A DNA stretch of 27,333 nt from Eubacteriaceae bacterium UBA1433 (lineage in GTDB: Bacteria; Bacillota; Clostridia; Eubacteriales; UBA1433), in NCBI GenBank assembly GCA_002329295.1, contig DCTT01000002.1:1-27333 (forward strand). Reading direction: 5' to 3'. Below the pieces are notes generated by a model. It had not been told where the DNA came from, ran no database searches, and was given only the letters and a program-made list of their open reading frames with translations. A program made the position numbers and the translations under genes. Every line of letters starts with the position of its first letter. The first letter of the stretch is position 1. Shown piece by piece: positions 7,149 through 15,850 of this stretch.

Positions 7149-8687
7149 GTGAACAAAGTGACCTATATTATTACACTGGATATCGGCACTTCCGGCATGT
7201 TGGCAAGCTTATACAACAGTGTCGGAGAATGTTTTTGCACGTCAGAACAAGAATATAGCACGGAATTCATTTATCCCAGTAAAGTGGAGCAAGACCCTGC
7301 GACTTGGGCATATGCTGCCTATGCCGTGTTGAAAAAAATCGGAGAGTATGCACAAAGTCATCAAATCAAAATCGACGCGATTGCCGTTACTTCGCAGAGA
7401 GCATCTCTCATTGCTGTTGATGAAACGGGATCCGTCTTGCGCAAAGCATTGATGTGGCAAGACAAACGTACTATTGAGCAGTGCAACAAATTGGAAAAAA
7501 CATACACGACAAAAGGATTATATGCAAAAACCGGATTAAGGTTAAGCCCGTATGCAGTATTGCCGCGTATGTTATGGATGCGGGAACAGGAGCGATCGCT
7601 TTTTGACTGTGCGAAAAAATTTATCGGTGTACAGGACTATGTATTTTATGTGTTGAGCGGTGAGATGAAAACCGACTGGACACAGGCAGCGCGCACGATG
7701 CTCATGGATATTCAAACCTTTGACTGGGATGAAGATTTGCTTGAAGCGGCACATGTAACGCGAGAAAAATTGTGTGAGCTCGTGGCTCCGGGAACCGTGG
7801 CGGGTTATTTGCAAGCAAACGTTGCACAACATACTAACTTGCCGCAAGGAACACCGATTCTTTTGTGTGGCGGAGATCAACAAAATGCTGCTGTGGGGCT
7901 GAATGTGGTTCGAGAAGGGTTGGCCGAGGCCAATACAGGCACAGGCTCTTTTGTGATTGCTCACACCGACAGGCCTGTGTTTGATGAAGAAGCGCGCATA
8001 TTGTGCAGTGCTTCGGCCATTGCGGGCAAATGGGTAGCGGAAGCGAGTGTTTTTAATTCCGGTTCCATTTATCGTTGGTTTGGAAAGCAATTTTATCATA
8101 ACATTGAAGCGAGCAGTGACAGTGTTTATGAAAAGATGACGCAAGAAGCGGCAAAAGCGCCTGCAGGCGCTAACGGAGTATTGATGTTGCCGCACTTTGA
8201 AGGCAGCGGAGCACCTTATTGGGAACCTGAAGCCAAAGGCTTGTTTTTTAATTTATCCTTAGGCAGTACAAGAGGAGATATGGCACGGGCGGTATTGGAA
8301 GGAATTGCACTTGAAATTGCCGATAATTTAATGCTTCTGGAACAAAAAACAGGCGTCATGGAGCAAATCAGCATTGCAGGCGGGATGACAAAATCAGACT
8401 TGTTCGCACAAATCCAGGCAGATGCATTTGGTGTATCGGTAAGTCGATATGAAAATGAAGAAGCGACATCACGAGGAGCGCTGATTATTGCTGCAGTCGG
8501 TTTGGGAATATATGACACTATTGAAGAATCATTGAAAAATATATTAAAAACAGACACAAAGCAATTTTGGCCTGATAAAAATAATCAAAGAATTTATAAA
8601 ATATTGCTGGAACGAAAACAAAAATTGTTTCACGCATTAAAGAAAGAGGGAATTTACCCTTTGTTTATGGAATCTTTAATGCTTTAG
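7149..8687 (+). CDS. FGGY-family carbohydrate kinase
   Basis: A 512-aa FGGY kinase that phosphorylates a sugar or polyol with ATP. The N-terminal phosphate loop is LDIGTSG (10-16), the catalytic base Asp243 sits in GGDQQNAAVG, and the C-terminal ATP-site motif is SIAGGMTKSD. The overall pattern fits xylulokinase- or LsrK-like members, but the substrate cannot be read from sequence. Start choice is between GTG 7149 (GGAG 5 nt upstream) and GTG 7158 (GGAG 8 nt upstream); both leave the catalytic domain intact, and 7158 would shorten it by three residues. It is the last gene of the glycosyltransferase-dehydrogenase-kinase run and is followed by a strong terminator. Confidence 0.9.
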   Translation: MNKVTYIITLDIGTSGMLASLYNSVGECFCTSEQEYSTEFIYPSKVEQDPATWAYAAYAVLKKIGEYAQSHQIKIDAIAVTSQRASLIAVDETGSVLRKALMWQDKRTIEQCNKLEKTYTTKGLYAKTGLRLSPYAVLPRMLWMREQERSLFDCAKKFIGVQDYVFYVLSGEMKTDWTQAARTMLMDIQTFDWDEDLLEAAHVTREKLCELVAPGTVAGYLQANVAQHTNLPQGTPILLCGGDQQNAAVGLNVVREGLAEANTGTGSFVIAHTDRPVFDEEARILCSASAIAGKWVAEASVFNSGSIYRWFGKQFYHNIEASSDSVYEKMTQEAAKAPAGANGVLMLPHFEGSGAPYWEPEAKGLFFNLSLGSTRGDMARAVLEGIALEIADNLMLLEQKTGVMEQISIAGGMTKSDLFAQIQADAFGVSVSRYENEEATSRGALIIAAVGLGIYDTIEESLKNILKTDTKQFWPDKNNQRIYKILLERKQKLFHALKKEGIYPLFMESLML

Positions 8688-8800
8688 TTCAAGTAAAAAA
8701 ACAGATCGACCTTTGCGTCATATTCATATTCATAGTTATTATTCAGCAAAGTAATTCCATTTTTGAAGGAAGTATGGACAAAGGGCAGATTTCCTGATAG

Positions 8801-8840
8801 AATAAAATCCGCTTATTTAAGCGGATTTTATTGCGTTTTT
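8801..8840 (+). terminator. Rho-independent terminator after the FGGY kinase
   Basis: A 15-bp perfect inverted repeat (AATAAAATCCGCTTA, 8801-8815, with 8818-8832) followed by TTGCGTTTTTTT. The innermost pairs will open to make the loop. It ends the transcript that begins near 4640. Confidence 0.88.
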
Positions 8841-8893
8841 TTGTCGCAAACGAAATACTATCCAACAGCATTGGTTGATAAAGAGGTTAATGC

Positions 8894-9529
8894 ATGCAGC
8901 AGTGGATTATTGATGTCATGAATCAATTCGGTTATATAGGAGTCGCTGTATTAATAGCCGTTGAAAATATTTTTCCACCGATTCCTTCTGAAGTGATCTT
9001 GACTTTCGGCGGATTTATGACAACTTATACTGATTTCAACATCTGGGGCGTTATTCTTGCGGCAACAATAGGCTCCTTAATCGGCGCCATTGTCTTATAT
9101 TTGTTAGGAAGACTTTTATCGGAAGAACGACTTGGAAAAATATTAGACGGAAAAGTAGGTCAAACGCTGCGTTTCAAAAAAAGCGATTTGCACAAAGCCA
9201 TGGAATGGTTTCAGCGAAAGGGGAAGCTGACCGTCTTAATTTGCAGGTGCATACCTGTTTTAAGAAGTGTAATATCCGTCCCGGCGGGTATGGCAAAAAT
9301 GCAATGGGGGCTTTTTTTATTCTATACAATTGTAGGTTCTTTTGTTTGGAATACCGTTTTGGTTCACTTGGGAGCCGCAGCCGGTGCATCGTGGCAAAAG
9401 ATTGTAGAGGGCACCGATAAGTTTGCACATATTGTTATCATCATTTTGATTGCGGCCTTTGCTGTTTTGACATTACTTTTCTTTAAAAAACGTTTTTTGG
9501 CGGATAAAAAAAAGGATGACTCAAAATAA
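8894..9529 (+). CDS. DedA-family membrane protein
   Basis: A 211-aa integral membrane protein of the DedA (SNARE-associated, VTT) family. Visible family marks are ENIFPPIPSE near the N-terminus (24-33), the re-entrant-loop segment with conserved acidic and proline residues, and RCIPVLRSVISVPAG (118-132), equivalent to the conserved RxxPxxR motif with Arg118 and Arg124. Several DedA proteins, including UptA, recycle undecaprenyl phosphate across the membrane; others are linked to phosphatidylethanolamine transport, and which applies here is not visible. The C-terminus is lysine-rich and cytoplasmic. The start is supported by AGAGG 7 nt upstream of ATG 8894. It stands alone, 60 nt before the MATE gene on the same strand. 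Confidence 0.9.
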   Translation: MQQWIIDVMNQFGYIGVAVLIAVENIFPPIPSEVILTFGGFMTTYTDFNIWGVILAATIGSLIGAIVLYLLGRLLSEERLGKILDGKVGQTLRFKKSDLHKAMEWFQRKGKLTVLICRCIPVLRSVISVPAGMAKMQWGLFLFYTIVGSFVWNTVLVHLGAAAGASWQKIVEGTDKFAHIVIIILIAAFAVLTLLFFKKRFLADKKKDDSK

Positions 9530-9589
9530 ATTTCATGTCCTTGCTAATTTACGTTTATAATAAAAAAGAAGGAGCACAAGCGGATTGAC

Positions 9590-10930
9590 ATGGTTCGAAA
9601 ATTAACGGAGGGGCCTCCTTTTAAAGTCATTGTGTCTTTTGCAATTCCGATGATTTTAGGCAATGTGTTTCAGCAGTTTTATAACATTGCCGATTCGATT
9701 ATTGTGGGCAAACTGATCGGTCCGTCTGCATTGGCGGCGGTAGGAAACTCCTTTGCAATCATGGTTTTGCTCACGTCCGTTTTGTTCGGTCTTTGTATGG
9801 GTGCGGGCACGGTTTTTTCGCGTTATTTTGGTGCTAAGCAATATGACGAACTCAAAATAAGCATATCCACTTCCTTTATATTTATCGGTGCTGTGACGGT
9901 GGCCATTATGGCATTGTCGCTTTTTTTTATCAATCCCATTATCACTTTTATGAATGTGCCTGAAGAAGTAATCGCTGAAAACAAAATTTATTTGCAAATT
10001 GTGTTTGTGGGCATGGTGTTTGTATTTTTATGGAACTGGACTGCCGGGTTGCTGCGAGCACTCGGAAATTCGAAAGTTCCTTTGTATTTTCTTATTTTTG
10101 CGACACTGCTAAATGTGGCTTTGGATCTGTTGTTTATTATCGTTTTTAAATGGGGAGTAGCCGGCGCGGCCATTGCTACGGTGGTTGCCCAAGGGTTGGC
10201 GGCAGTGTGTTGCGTGTTGTATTGCATAAAAAAAATCGAATTTTTGGAATTTAAAATCAAAGAAATTCGTTTTGATAAAAAAATTTTTAAGCTGACAATG
10301 AACTATTCTATACTAACGTCCGTTCAACAATCCATTATGAATTTCGGCATTTTGATGATACAAAGCCTTGTGAATTCTTTCGGAATGCAAGTGATGGCTG
10401 CCTTTGCCGCCGCCGTGAAAATTGATGCCTTTGCTTATATGCCTATGCAGGATTACGGAAACGCTTTTTCGATTTATGTCGCACAAAACCATGGGGCAAA
10501 AGAAGAAAAAAGGATTGCAGACGGCATGAAGATTTCGTTTATTATTGTTGCTCTCACGGGCTTGGCGATCTCTGCCATTATCTGGATTTTTGCCGAGCGT
10601 TTTATGATGCTATTTGTAAGTGCCGTCGAGACAGAAGTAATTGTTGTAGGGGCGCAATATTTGCGAATAGAAGGAGCTTTTTATTTCTTAATCGGATTTT
10701 TATTTTTATTTTATGGCATTTATCGCGGGTTGGGAAAAGTGCGCATGTCCATTATTTTGACAATTATTTCGTTGGGAACACGTGTATTATTGGCTTATGC
10801 TTTGGCGCCGCGTTTTGGATTAAACATTATTTGGTGGTCTATAGTAATCGGGTGGGCTCTTGCAGATATAACAGGCGCTGTGTATTATAGAAAAGTCGAG
10901 AAAAAAACGACTTATAATAATAGCGCTTGA
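9590..10930 (+). CDS. MATE-family multidrug/Na+ efflux transporter
   Basis: A 446-aa protein with about twelve hydrophobic segments arranged as two six-helix halves, the MATE layout. The first half opens with the family's typical PFKVIVSFAIPMILGNVFQQFYNIADS (start PFKVIVSF, residues 8-15) and holds GKLIGPSALAAVGN; the second half contains FGMQVMAAFAAA and YMPMQDYGNAFSIYVAQN. MATE proteins export cationic compounds or metabolites using Na+ or H+ gradients; the substrate is unknown. GGAG (9571-9574) is 15 nt from ATG 9590, unusually far. An ATT codon in frame at 9584 would have ideal spacing, but ATT starts are rare, so I keep the ATG. Confidence 0.93.
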   Translation: MVRKLTEGPPFKVIVSFAIPMILGNVFQQFYNIADSIIVGKLIGPSALAAVGNSFAIMVLLTSVLFGLCMGAGTVFSRYFGAKQYDELKISISTSFIFIGAVTVAIMALSLFFINPIITFMNVPEEVIAENKIYLQIVFVGMVFVFLWNWTAGLLRALGNSKVPLYFLIFATLLNVALDLLFIIVFKWGVAGAAIATVVAQGLAAVCCVLYCIKKIEFLEFKIKEIRFDKKIFKLTMNYSILTSVQQSIMNFGILMIQSLVNSFGMQVMAAFAAAVKIDAFAYMPMQDYGNAFSIYVAQNHGAKEEKRIADGMKISFIIVALTGLAISAIIWIFAERFMMLFVSAVETEVIVVGAQYLRIEGAFYFLIGFLFLFYGIYRGLGKVRMSIILTIISLGTRVLLAYALAPRFGLNIIWWSIVIGWALADITGAVYYRKVEKKTTYNNSA

Positions 10931-10956
10931 AAGATACAGATTCATTTTGTTATAAT
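10927..10956 (+). promoter_or_regulatory. Promoter of the CoA-transferase gene
   Basis: A -35 TTGAAA (10927-10932), overlapping the end of the MATE gene, and a -10 TATAAT (10951-10956) are 18 nt apart. AAAGGAGA follows, 5-6 nt before the ATG at 10995. Confidence 0.65.
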
Positions 10957-10994
10957 AAATAGATATACGAATAATAAGTGCAAAGGAGATATCT

Positions 10995-12305
10995 ATGAAC
11001 TGGAAAGCCGATTATGAAAAGAAAAAAATGAGTGTTGAAGAGGCGGCCAAGCTAATCAAATCCGGTGATGTAGTTTGGGCTACACCGAACAACAACGCTC
11101 CTTATACGTTGCTCAATGCTGTTGGAGCACGCTATAAAGAGTTAAAAGATGTAAAATTGGCGGTGCAATTGCTCATCAAACCTCTTAATTGTTTTATTCC
11201 TGAAGCGAAAGGACATATCGATGTTTTCACAGGGTTTAAGGGACCCGGTGAGCGCGCAGGCGAAAAAACGGGTTGGAAAGTAGATACAGCTGCTTTTCAG
11301 CTGCACAGACATGATGAGTTGATGCTCAACGTTATCAAAGCCAATGTGGGGCTGATGCAAGTTACGCCACCCAACGAAGAAGGGTATTGTTATTTGGGAT
11401 GCAACCCTACAGGCGTTACGGAAATTTTTGATACGGCAGAATTGATTATTGCGCAGGTCAATAAAAACAACCCGATAATTCCGAACGAAAATCTTTGTGT
11501 ACACGTAAGTCAATTTGATGCGATTGTGGAAGTGGATGAAGAAATTTTGGTTTCGCCCAATATAGAACCCAGCGATTTGGATAAGCAAGTGGCCGCACAT
11601 ATCGTGGAACGAATCCCCAATGGGGCAACAATTCAAATCGGCATCGGCGGTATCGCCAATGCAGTGGGCTATTCATTGGAAAATCACAAAGACTTAGGTG
11701 TTCATACAGAACTTTATGTTGAAGCAATGTATTATCTCACGAAAAAAGGAGCCATTAACAACTCCAAAAAGACCCTGTATCCGGGGAAAGCCGTGATCGG
11801 ATTTGCTTCCGGATCAAAAGAAATGTATGACTTTCTCCACAATAATCCGAATATAATCAATCGAGAAATCCAATGGGTCAATAACCCTGTGGTGGTGGCG
11901 CAAAATGACAATTTTGTTTCGCTGAATGCTTGTCTCGGAGTTGACTTATTGGGTCAAGTATCCAGTGAATCCATCGGGTTCAGACAGTTTTCGGGTACTG
12001 GTGGGCAATTAGACTTTGTTCGCGGAGCGCAAAAATCCAAAAACGGCATGAGCTTTCTTGCAATGCAGTCGGTTGTTGAGAAAAAAGACGGCAGCAGAAT
12101 TTCAAAAATCACGTTGACTCATGCGCCGGGTTCCGCCATTACTGTGCCAAGAACTGATGTACAGTATGTCTGCACGGAGTACGGCATTGTCAATTTGCAA
12201 AACCAAAGCATCGATTATAGAGCGCGGGCGTTGATATCCATTGCACACCCGGATTTTCGTGATGAATTAGAATTTGAAGCAAAAAAAGCAGGGATTATTA
12301 TTTAA
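10995..12305 (+). CDS. Acetyl-CoA hydrolase/transferase family CoA-transferase
   Basis: A 436-aa CoA-transferase of the Cat1/4-hydroxybutyrate CoA-transferase group (family I fold). It moves CoA between carboxylic acids, for example butyryl-CoA or 4-hydroxybutyrate with acetate, in anaerobic fermentation. The CoA-binding GIGGIANAV lies at 216-224; the catalytic Glu that forms the glutamyl-CoA thioester is Glu239 in HTEL; GTGGQLDFVRGA (335-346) is the oxyanion and CoA loop; YGIVNL lies near the C-terminus. After HTE the usual MxxDG is replaced by LYVEAM, so the exact acid specificity is open. AAAGGAGA gives a good ribosome site. It stands alone with its own promoter and terminator. Confidence 0.9.
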   Translation: MNWKADYEKKKMSVEEAAKLIKSGDVVWATPNNNAPYTLLNAVGARYKELKDVKLAVQLLIKPLNCFIPEAKGHIDVFTGFKGPGERAGEKTGWKVDTAAFQLHRHDELMLNVIKANVGLMQVTPPNEEGYCYLGCNPTGVTEIFDTAELIIAQVNKNNPIIPNENLCVHVSQFDAIVEVDEEILVSPNIEPSDLDKQVAAHIVERIPNGATIQIGIGGIANAVGYSLENHKDLGVHTELYVEAMYYLTKKGAINNSKKTLYPGKAVIGFASGSKEMYDFLHNNPNIINREIQWVNNPVVVAQNDNFVSLNACLGVDLLGQVSSESIGFRQFSGTGGQLDFVRGAQKSKNGMSFLAMQSVVEKKDGSRISKITLTHAPGSAITVPRTDVQYVCTEYGIVNLQNQSIDYRARALISIAHPDFRDELEFEAKKAGIII

Positions 12306-12320
12306 TCAAATAAACCATCA

Positions 12321-12355
12321 AAAGAGAACGCCTTTGGCGTTCTCTTTTTTATTTT
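12321..12355 (+). terminator. Terminator after the CoA-transferase, possibly bidirectional
   Basis: A 12-bp perfect stem (AAAGAGAACGCC, 12321-12332, with 12336-12347), a TTT loop and T6ATTTT on the plus strand. On the minus strand the stem is followed by TTTTGATGG, so it may also help end the converging aldo/keto reductase gene. Confidence 0.9.
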
Positions 12356-12435
12356 ATACATTGAAATTATTTCGAATGAGTTTGTTTTCTTATGGGACAT
12401 TTTATAGGTGTTTATTAACAAGTTATACAAACGCC

Positions 12436-13611
12436 TTAAAATTTGCCAAGCTTCATAAAGAATTTTGTCACAGGGTAGATAATGTTTTCCAATACTTTTT
12501 TTACTTTGTCTAATTCAGAAACAATTTGAATCCCCTGCGGGCACAGTTTTTCACAGCGTCTGCATCGCACGCATTTGGAGGCGTTGCTGGGTACGGTTTT
12601 CATCGTGGTACACATGACATATTTTTTAAAAGCGACAAACCAGTTGTCGATATAACGAGTATTCAGCGCATCAAAACAGACGGGAATATCTACGCCATGG
12701 GGACAAGGCATGCAATATCCGCAGCCTGTACAGGGAACTTGAATATTTTTGTTCCATTCTTCTTTGACTTGTGCAATCATATTTTTTTCTTCTTCAGTGA
12801 GGGTGTTGGCTTCGGCCGTTGAGGCGATACGTATATTCTCAACCACTTGCTCCATCTGATTCATACCCGATAACACAACGGTTACCTCCGGATGATCCCA
12901 CACCCAGCGCAATGCCCATTCTGCAGGGGTTTTTGTCGGATGAAATTTTTGCATGATTTTTCGTGCCGATGGAGGAAGGGAATGGGTCAATTTGCCGCCG
13001 CGCAAAGGCTCCATGATGATTACAGGGAGATTTTTTTCTGCCGCATAACGGAGCCCTTTGATACCCGCTTGATTGAATTCGTCTAAATAGTTAAATTGAA
13101 TTTGGCAAAAATCCCAATCATAAGCATCAACAAGCTCCATAAAGCTTTGGGTTCCCCCGTGAAAAGAAAAACCGATACGGCGTATTTGCCCGGAGGCTTT
13201 TTTTTCTTCAATCCAGTCGATAATACCTAATGATATCAGTCGTTGCCAAACTTGAGTATCAGAAAGCATATGCATAAGATAATAATCGATATAATCCGTT
13301 TGCAGCCGCTGAAGCTGTTCCTGAAAAAACTTTTCCATATCTTCGGTTTTTTTGATGAAGTAATGGGGAAGTTTTGTCGCTATATATACTTTGTTGCGAT
13401 AGCCTTTTGCAAGCAATTTGCCCAAGGCAACCTCGCTGCCGGGATAAATATAGGCCGTGTCAAAATAATTGACACCGTTGTCAATGGCGTAAATCATTTC
13501 TTTTTCGGCCTTTTCCTGGTCAATTGTTGCGCCTTTTTTTGTAAAACGCAGACATCCATAGCCCAAAACAGACAAATCTTCGCCGGTTTTTACATTTTTT
13601 CTGTATTTCAT
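12436..13611 (-). CDS. Aldo/keto reductase fused to a 2x[4Fe-4S] ferredoxin domain
   Basis: A 391-aa two-part oxidoreductase. Residues 1-285 form the aldo/keto reductase barrel with the catalytic tetrad Asp51, Tyr in YFDTAYIYP (Tyr54 or Tyr56), Lys80 (ATK) and His114 (LMH). Residues 290-365 form a bacterial ferredoxin domain with eight cysteines in two clusters: C294, C297, C300, C303 and C347, C350, C353, C357. This fusion is common in anaerobic Firmicutes and is often annotated as a predicted oxidoreductase; the physiological substrate is unknown, and electron transfer between NAD(P)H and ferredoxin is an inference. I chose ATG 13611, with AAGGA 9 nt upstream; the frame also allows TTG 13614. 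No partner gene adjoins it. Confidence 0.92.
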   Translation of the reverse strand: MKYRKNVKTGEDLSVLGYGCLRFTKKGATIDQEKAEKEMIYAIDNGVNYFDTAYIYPGSEVALGKLLAKGYRNKVYIATKLPHYFIKKTEDMEKFFQEQLQRLQTDYIDYYLMHMLSDTQVWQRLISLGIIDWIEEKKASGQIRRIGFSFHGGTQSFMELVDAYDWDFCQIQFNYLDEFNQAGIKGLRYAAEKNLPVIIMEPLRGGKLTHSLPPSARKIMQKFHPTKTPAEWALRWVWDHPEVTVVLSGMNQMEQVVENIRIASTAEANTLTEEEKNMIAQVKEEWNKNIQVPCTGCGYCMPCPHGVDIPVCFDALNTRYIDNWFVAFKKYVMCTTMKTVPSNASKCVRCRRCEKLCPQGIQIVSELDKVKKVLENIIYPVTKFFMKLGKF

Positions 13612-13719
13612 CAAGTAATATCCTTTATTATGGAAATAATATTAGCATAAATATTTTATAGATATATTATACAAAAGGAAAAGAAGAAATGCCAGCTTTG
13701 CATAAAATACAAAATTTGA

Positions 13720-13748
13720 TTGCCAAAGGATGTGAAAATTGATATGAT
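13720..13748 (+). promoter_or_regulatory. Probable promoter of the DTD2-like gene
   Basis: A -35 TTGCCA (13720-13725) and a -10 TATGAT (13743-13748) are 17 nt apart, with TG one base before the -10. The ribosome site GAGGTG lies at 13765-13770, before ATG 13780. Confidence 0.5.
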
Positions 13749-13779
13749 AATTACTAAAAAATAATGAGGTGAAACGGCT

Positions 13780-14739
13780 ATGAGCAAGCAAAAAAGATGT
13801 GTTTATTATTTTGGTATGAACCTAGAGACGGATCCGGCAGCAAAACATATTTTTGAAGCAGTGGAAAAAACCGGAAAAGACCTGACAACAACCAATCAGA
13901 TGATTGATGAATGGCCGGTTTTGGAATATAAAGATGAACAAGATAACATCATCCATTTCGTGCGTACTCAGCGTGTTATCTGGCATGATTTGGACTGCTA
14001 TCTTCCGATAATGAAAGAGCATTTTGAAGGATACGATTTTGGCGGACTTATCACATGGCATGAGGGTGACAATGCGCCGGATAAAATTTTTTCCATTCAT
14101 TCTGCAGGAGATCCGCTTTCGGGCAATTTCGGGCCTGCGAATGCTAAATATATGCGCAATTTAATGCTTTCGATGGAAAAAAACAGAGTGGCATTGGGAA
14201 TGGACGATTACACGGTTACTACAGAAGCGACTCATTGGTCCAGCATTGTTTACAGCAACGCTGCGGCAGAACGGGTGTTGGAATATAATGTGCCGATTGT
14301 GGATATTGAAATCGGCAGCAGCCCGGAAGCATGGGCAAATCCCGATGCGGCAAAAGTGATTGCCAATGCGCTTTTTGATGTCTTTAACAGTGACGGGAAA
14401 AACATTGTCCATTTGCTGTGTGCGGGAGGAATACATTTTGAACCTTCTTTTGCAGGGGCAGTATTTGAATCTTGGGATAATAACGCCTTTGGCGTTTCGC
14501 ATATTTTAGCCAATCAGTGGCTTGTGGGCGGCGCTTATGAAGAAGAAAGCGGCTTGGAAAAAATCGAAAATTGTATTGCTTCCATTGTGGGGGGCATTGG
14601 TGGCATTGCTATACACGATAAAATGAAAGGAACTTATAAAGAACAATTTCGCATTCTTGGCGCAAAATATAACGTTCCTGTTTTTAAACATCAACAGCTA
14701 AAGAGACCCAAAGATATTGCGTGGAAAAAGCAGCCTTAG
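13780..14739 (+). CDS. DTD2/GEK1-like D-aminoacyl-tRNA deacylase family protein
   Basis: A 319-aa protein that I place in the DtdA/DTD2 (GEK1) family, known mainly from archaea and plants, where it removes D-amino acids (and aldehyde adducts) from tRNA. The match is by pattern: TTEATHWSS (147-155) for the family's LEATHHGP, DIEIGSSPEAWANPDAAKVIA (start DIEIGSSPEAW, 175-185) for VEIGSTPEEW, CAGGIHFEPSF (214-224) for the GGxHYAPKF segment, and VSHILANQW (239-247) for GHIIPKY. The second His of THH is Trp here, and GP becomes SS, so activity may differ. GAGGTG gives the start at 13780. It converges on the AEC transporter with only 2 nt between stop codons. A peptidase-like or other divergent function cannot be excluded. 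Confidence 0.75.
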   Translation: MSKQKRCVYYFGMNLETDPAAKHIFEAVEKTGKDLTTTNQMIDEWPVLEYKDEQDNIIHFVRTQRVIWHDLDCYLPIMKEHFEGYDFGGLITWHEGDNAPDKIFSIHSAGDPLSGNFGPANAKYMRNLMLSMEKNRVALGMDDYTVTTEATHWSSIVYSNAAAERVLEYNVPIVDIEIGSSPEAWANPDAAKVIANALFDVFNSDGKNIVHLLCAGGIHFEPSFAGAVFESWDNNAFGVSHILANQWLVGGAYEEESGLEKIENCIASIVGGIGGIAIHDKMKGTYKEQFRILGAKYNVPVFKHQQLKRPKDIAWKKQP

Positions 14740-14741
14740 AC

Positions 14742-15701
14742 TTAGATCCAAACATAATTCATAAGAACAATAAAAAGAGGCACTAACACGATAAGGTAGA
14801 TAACGGTAGTGTAGACAAAGGGACTGAGCGCTAAATCGACATCTAAATGATACAGCTTGGAAAGCATTACCGCAACCATCGGAGCCGGTGAAGCAGAAAC
14901 AATCAAAATGGTTTTCAGGGCAAGAGGGTCGTCTTTCACAAAAAGTAAAGACAGCAAAAACAAGATGATGGGAACAATCAAAAACTTAATAACAGTATAA
15001 TCCATTGTAACAAACTTATATTTTTTGATTCCCGCAAAACTAAGCGCTGCGCCGATGGGCATCACAGCCGTCCACATGCTGAAATGGATGTTGATCGAGA
15101 GAACCTGGGAAGAAAATGCGGGTCGCGGAATGCCGGACAGGCTCAAAATGAGTCCGGCAATGGAAGCATACAGAGCCATTTGGTTCAAGGAAAGCAAATT
15201 TTTCAGCACGCCCTTCATACCTGCTGTTTGGGTGCCCTCGGCCAAAGACTGGTATTTTGCGGCCAGGGTAAAACCGATTCCGCTGACGGCAAAAGGCCCC
15301 AGTGAAAGAATGAGATTGGTATAGGCGTACGAAGTTTCACCAAGGACAAAAAAGCTTGTCATCGCCCCCAGCATAGCGGCATTGGAAATGAGCATTACCA
15401 ATAGATAACTGGCTTTTTCCCGATAATTAAAATCGTATTTTTTGATTCGAATGTAGGCTAAAAAAAGCGGAAGAAGATGCATCAGCAATCCTGCAATAGG
15501 AAGCCAGATCATTTCGACGTTTAGATTAAGTCCCCAAATTGATAACAGTGCGCCAATCGGAAAAAATAAGCGCATTTGAAAAAGGATTAATATATCAAAG
15601 CTTTTCGAATGGAGTTTGGTATACTTCACCAATAAAAAGGCGAGTAGAAAGGGAAGAACAATATCATAGATAAAAGGTGCAAAAGTTTTAATAAATTCCA
15701 A
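14742..15701 (-). CDS. AEC-family transporter (auxin efflux carrier fold)
   Basis: A hydrophobic protein of 319 aa with about ten membrane segments in the BART/AEC arrangement. AEC members carry organic acids such as malate, malonate or citrate, and in plants auxin; no substrate can be assigned here. The ribosome site decides the start: on the minus strand AAGAAGGG is 9 nt before TTG 15701, giving the N-terminus MEFIKTFAPFIYDIV. An in-frame ATG at 15728 would add nine residues, but the only AAGG before it is about 16 nt away. The gene converges on the DTD2-like gene with a 2-nt gap and no terminator between them. Confidence 0.85.
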   Translation of the reverse strand: MEFIKTFAPFIYDIVLPFLLAFLLVKYTKLHSKSFDILILFQMRLFFPIGALLSIWGLNLNVEMIWLPIAGLLMHLLPLFLAYIRIKKYDFNYREKASYLLVMLISNAAMLGAMTSFFVLGETSYAYTNLILSLGPFAVSGIGFTLAAKYQSLAEGTQTAGMKGVLKNLLSLNQMALYASIAGLILSLSGIPRPAFSSQVLSINIHFSMWTAVMPIGAALSFAGIKKYKFVTMDYTVIKFLIVPIILFLLSLLFVKDDPLALKTILIVSASPAPMVAVMLSKLYHLDVDLALSPFVYTTVIYLIVLVPLFIVLMNYVWI

Positions 15702-15777
15702 CGGATAATTCCCTTCTTGACAAAACATGCTGTTGTTAAGTATACCTTAAGAAAGAGAAGGTTGTCAAACAAATAAT

Positions 15778-15806
15778 TTGTCCGGCAGGCACAAATCCTT
15801 TATAAT
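15778..15806 (+). promoter_or_regulatory. Promoter of the rhomboid-like/t6A operon
   Basis: A -35 TTGTCC (15778-15783) and a -10 TATAAT (15801-15806), 17 nt apart. The start would be near 15813, about 38 nt before the first gene. Confidence 0.65.
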
Positions 15807-15850
15807 AAGTTTATTAATGAAATGCACATTAGAAATTTGCGAGGGATATT

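Noticed and set aside
7572..8195. 207-codon open frame on the minus strand inside the FGGY kinase
   Set aside because: It lies wholly opposite a well-supported kinase, has no ribosome site and shows no recognised domain.
9584..9589. ATT start for the MATE transporter
   Set aside because: The spacing to GGAG is ideal, but ATT starts are very rare and the ATG two codons later suffices.
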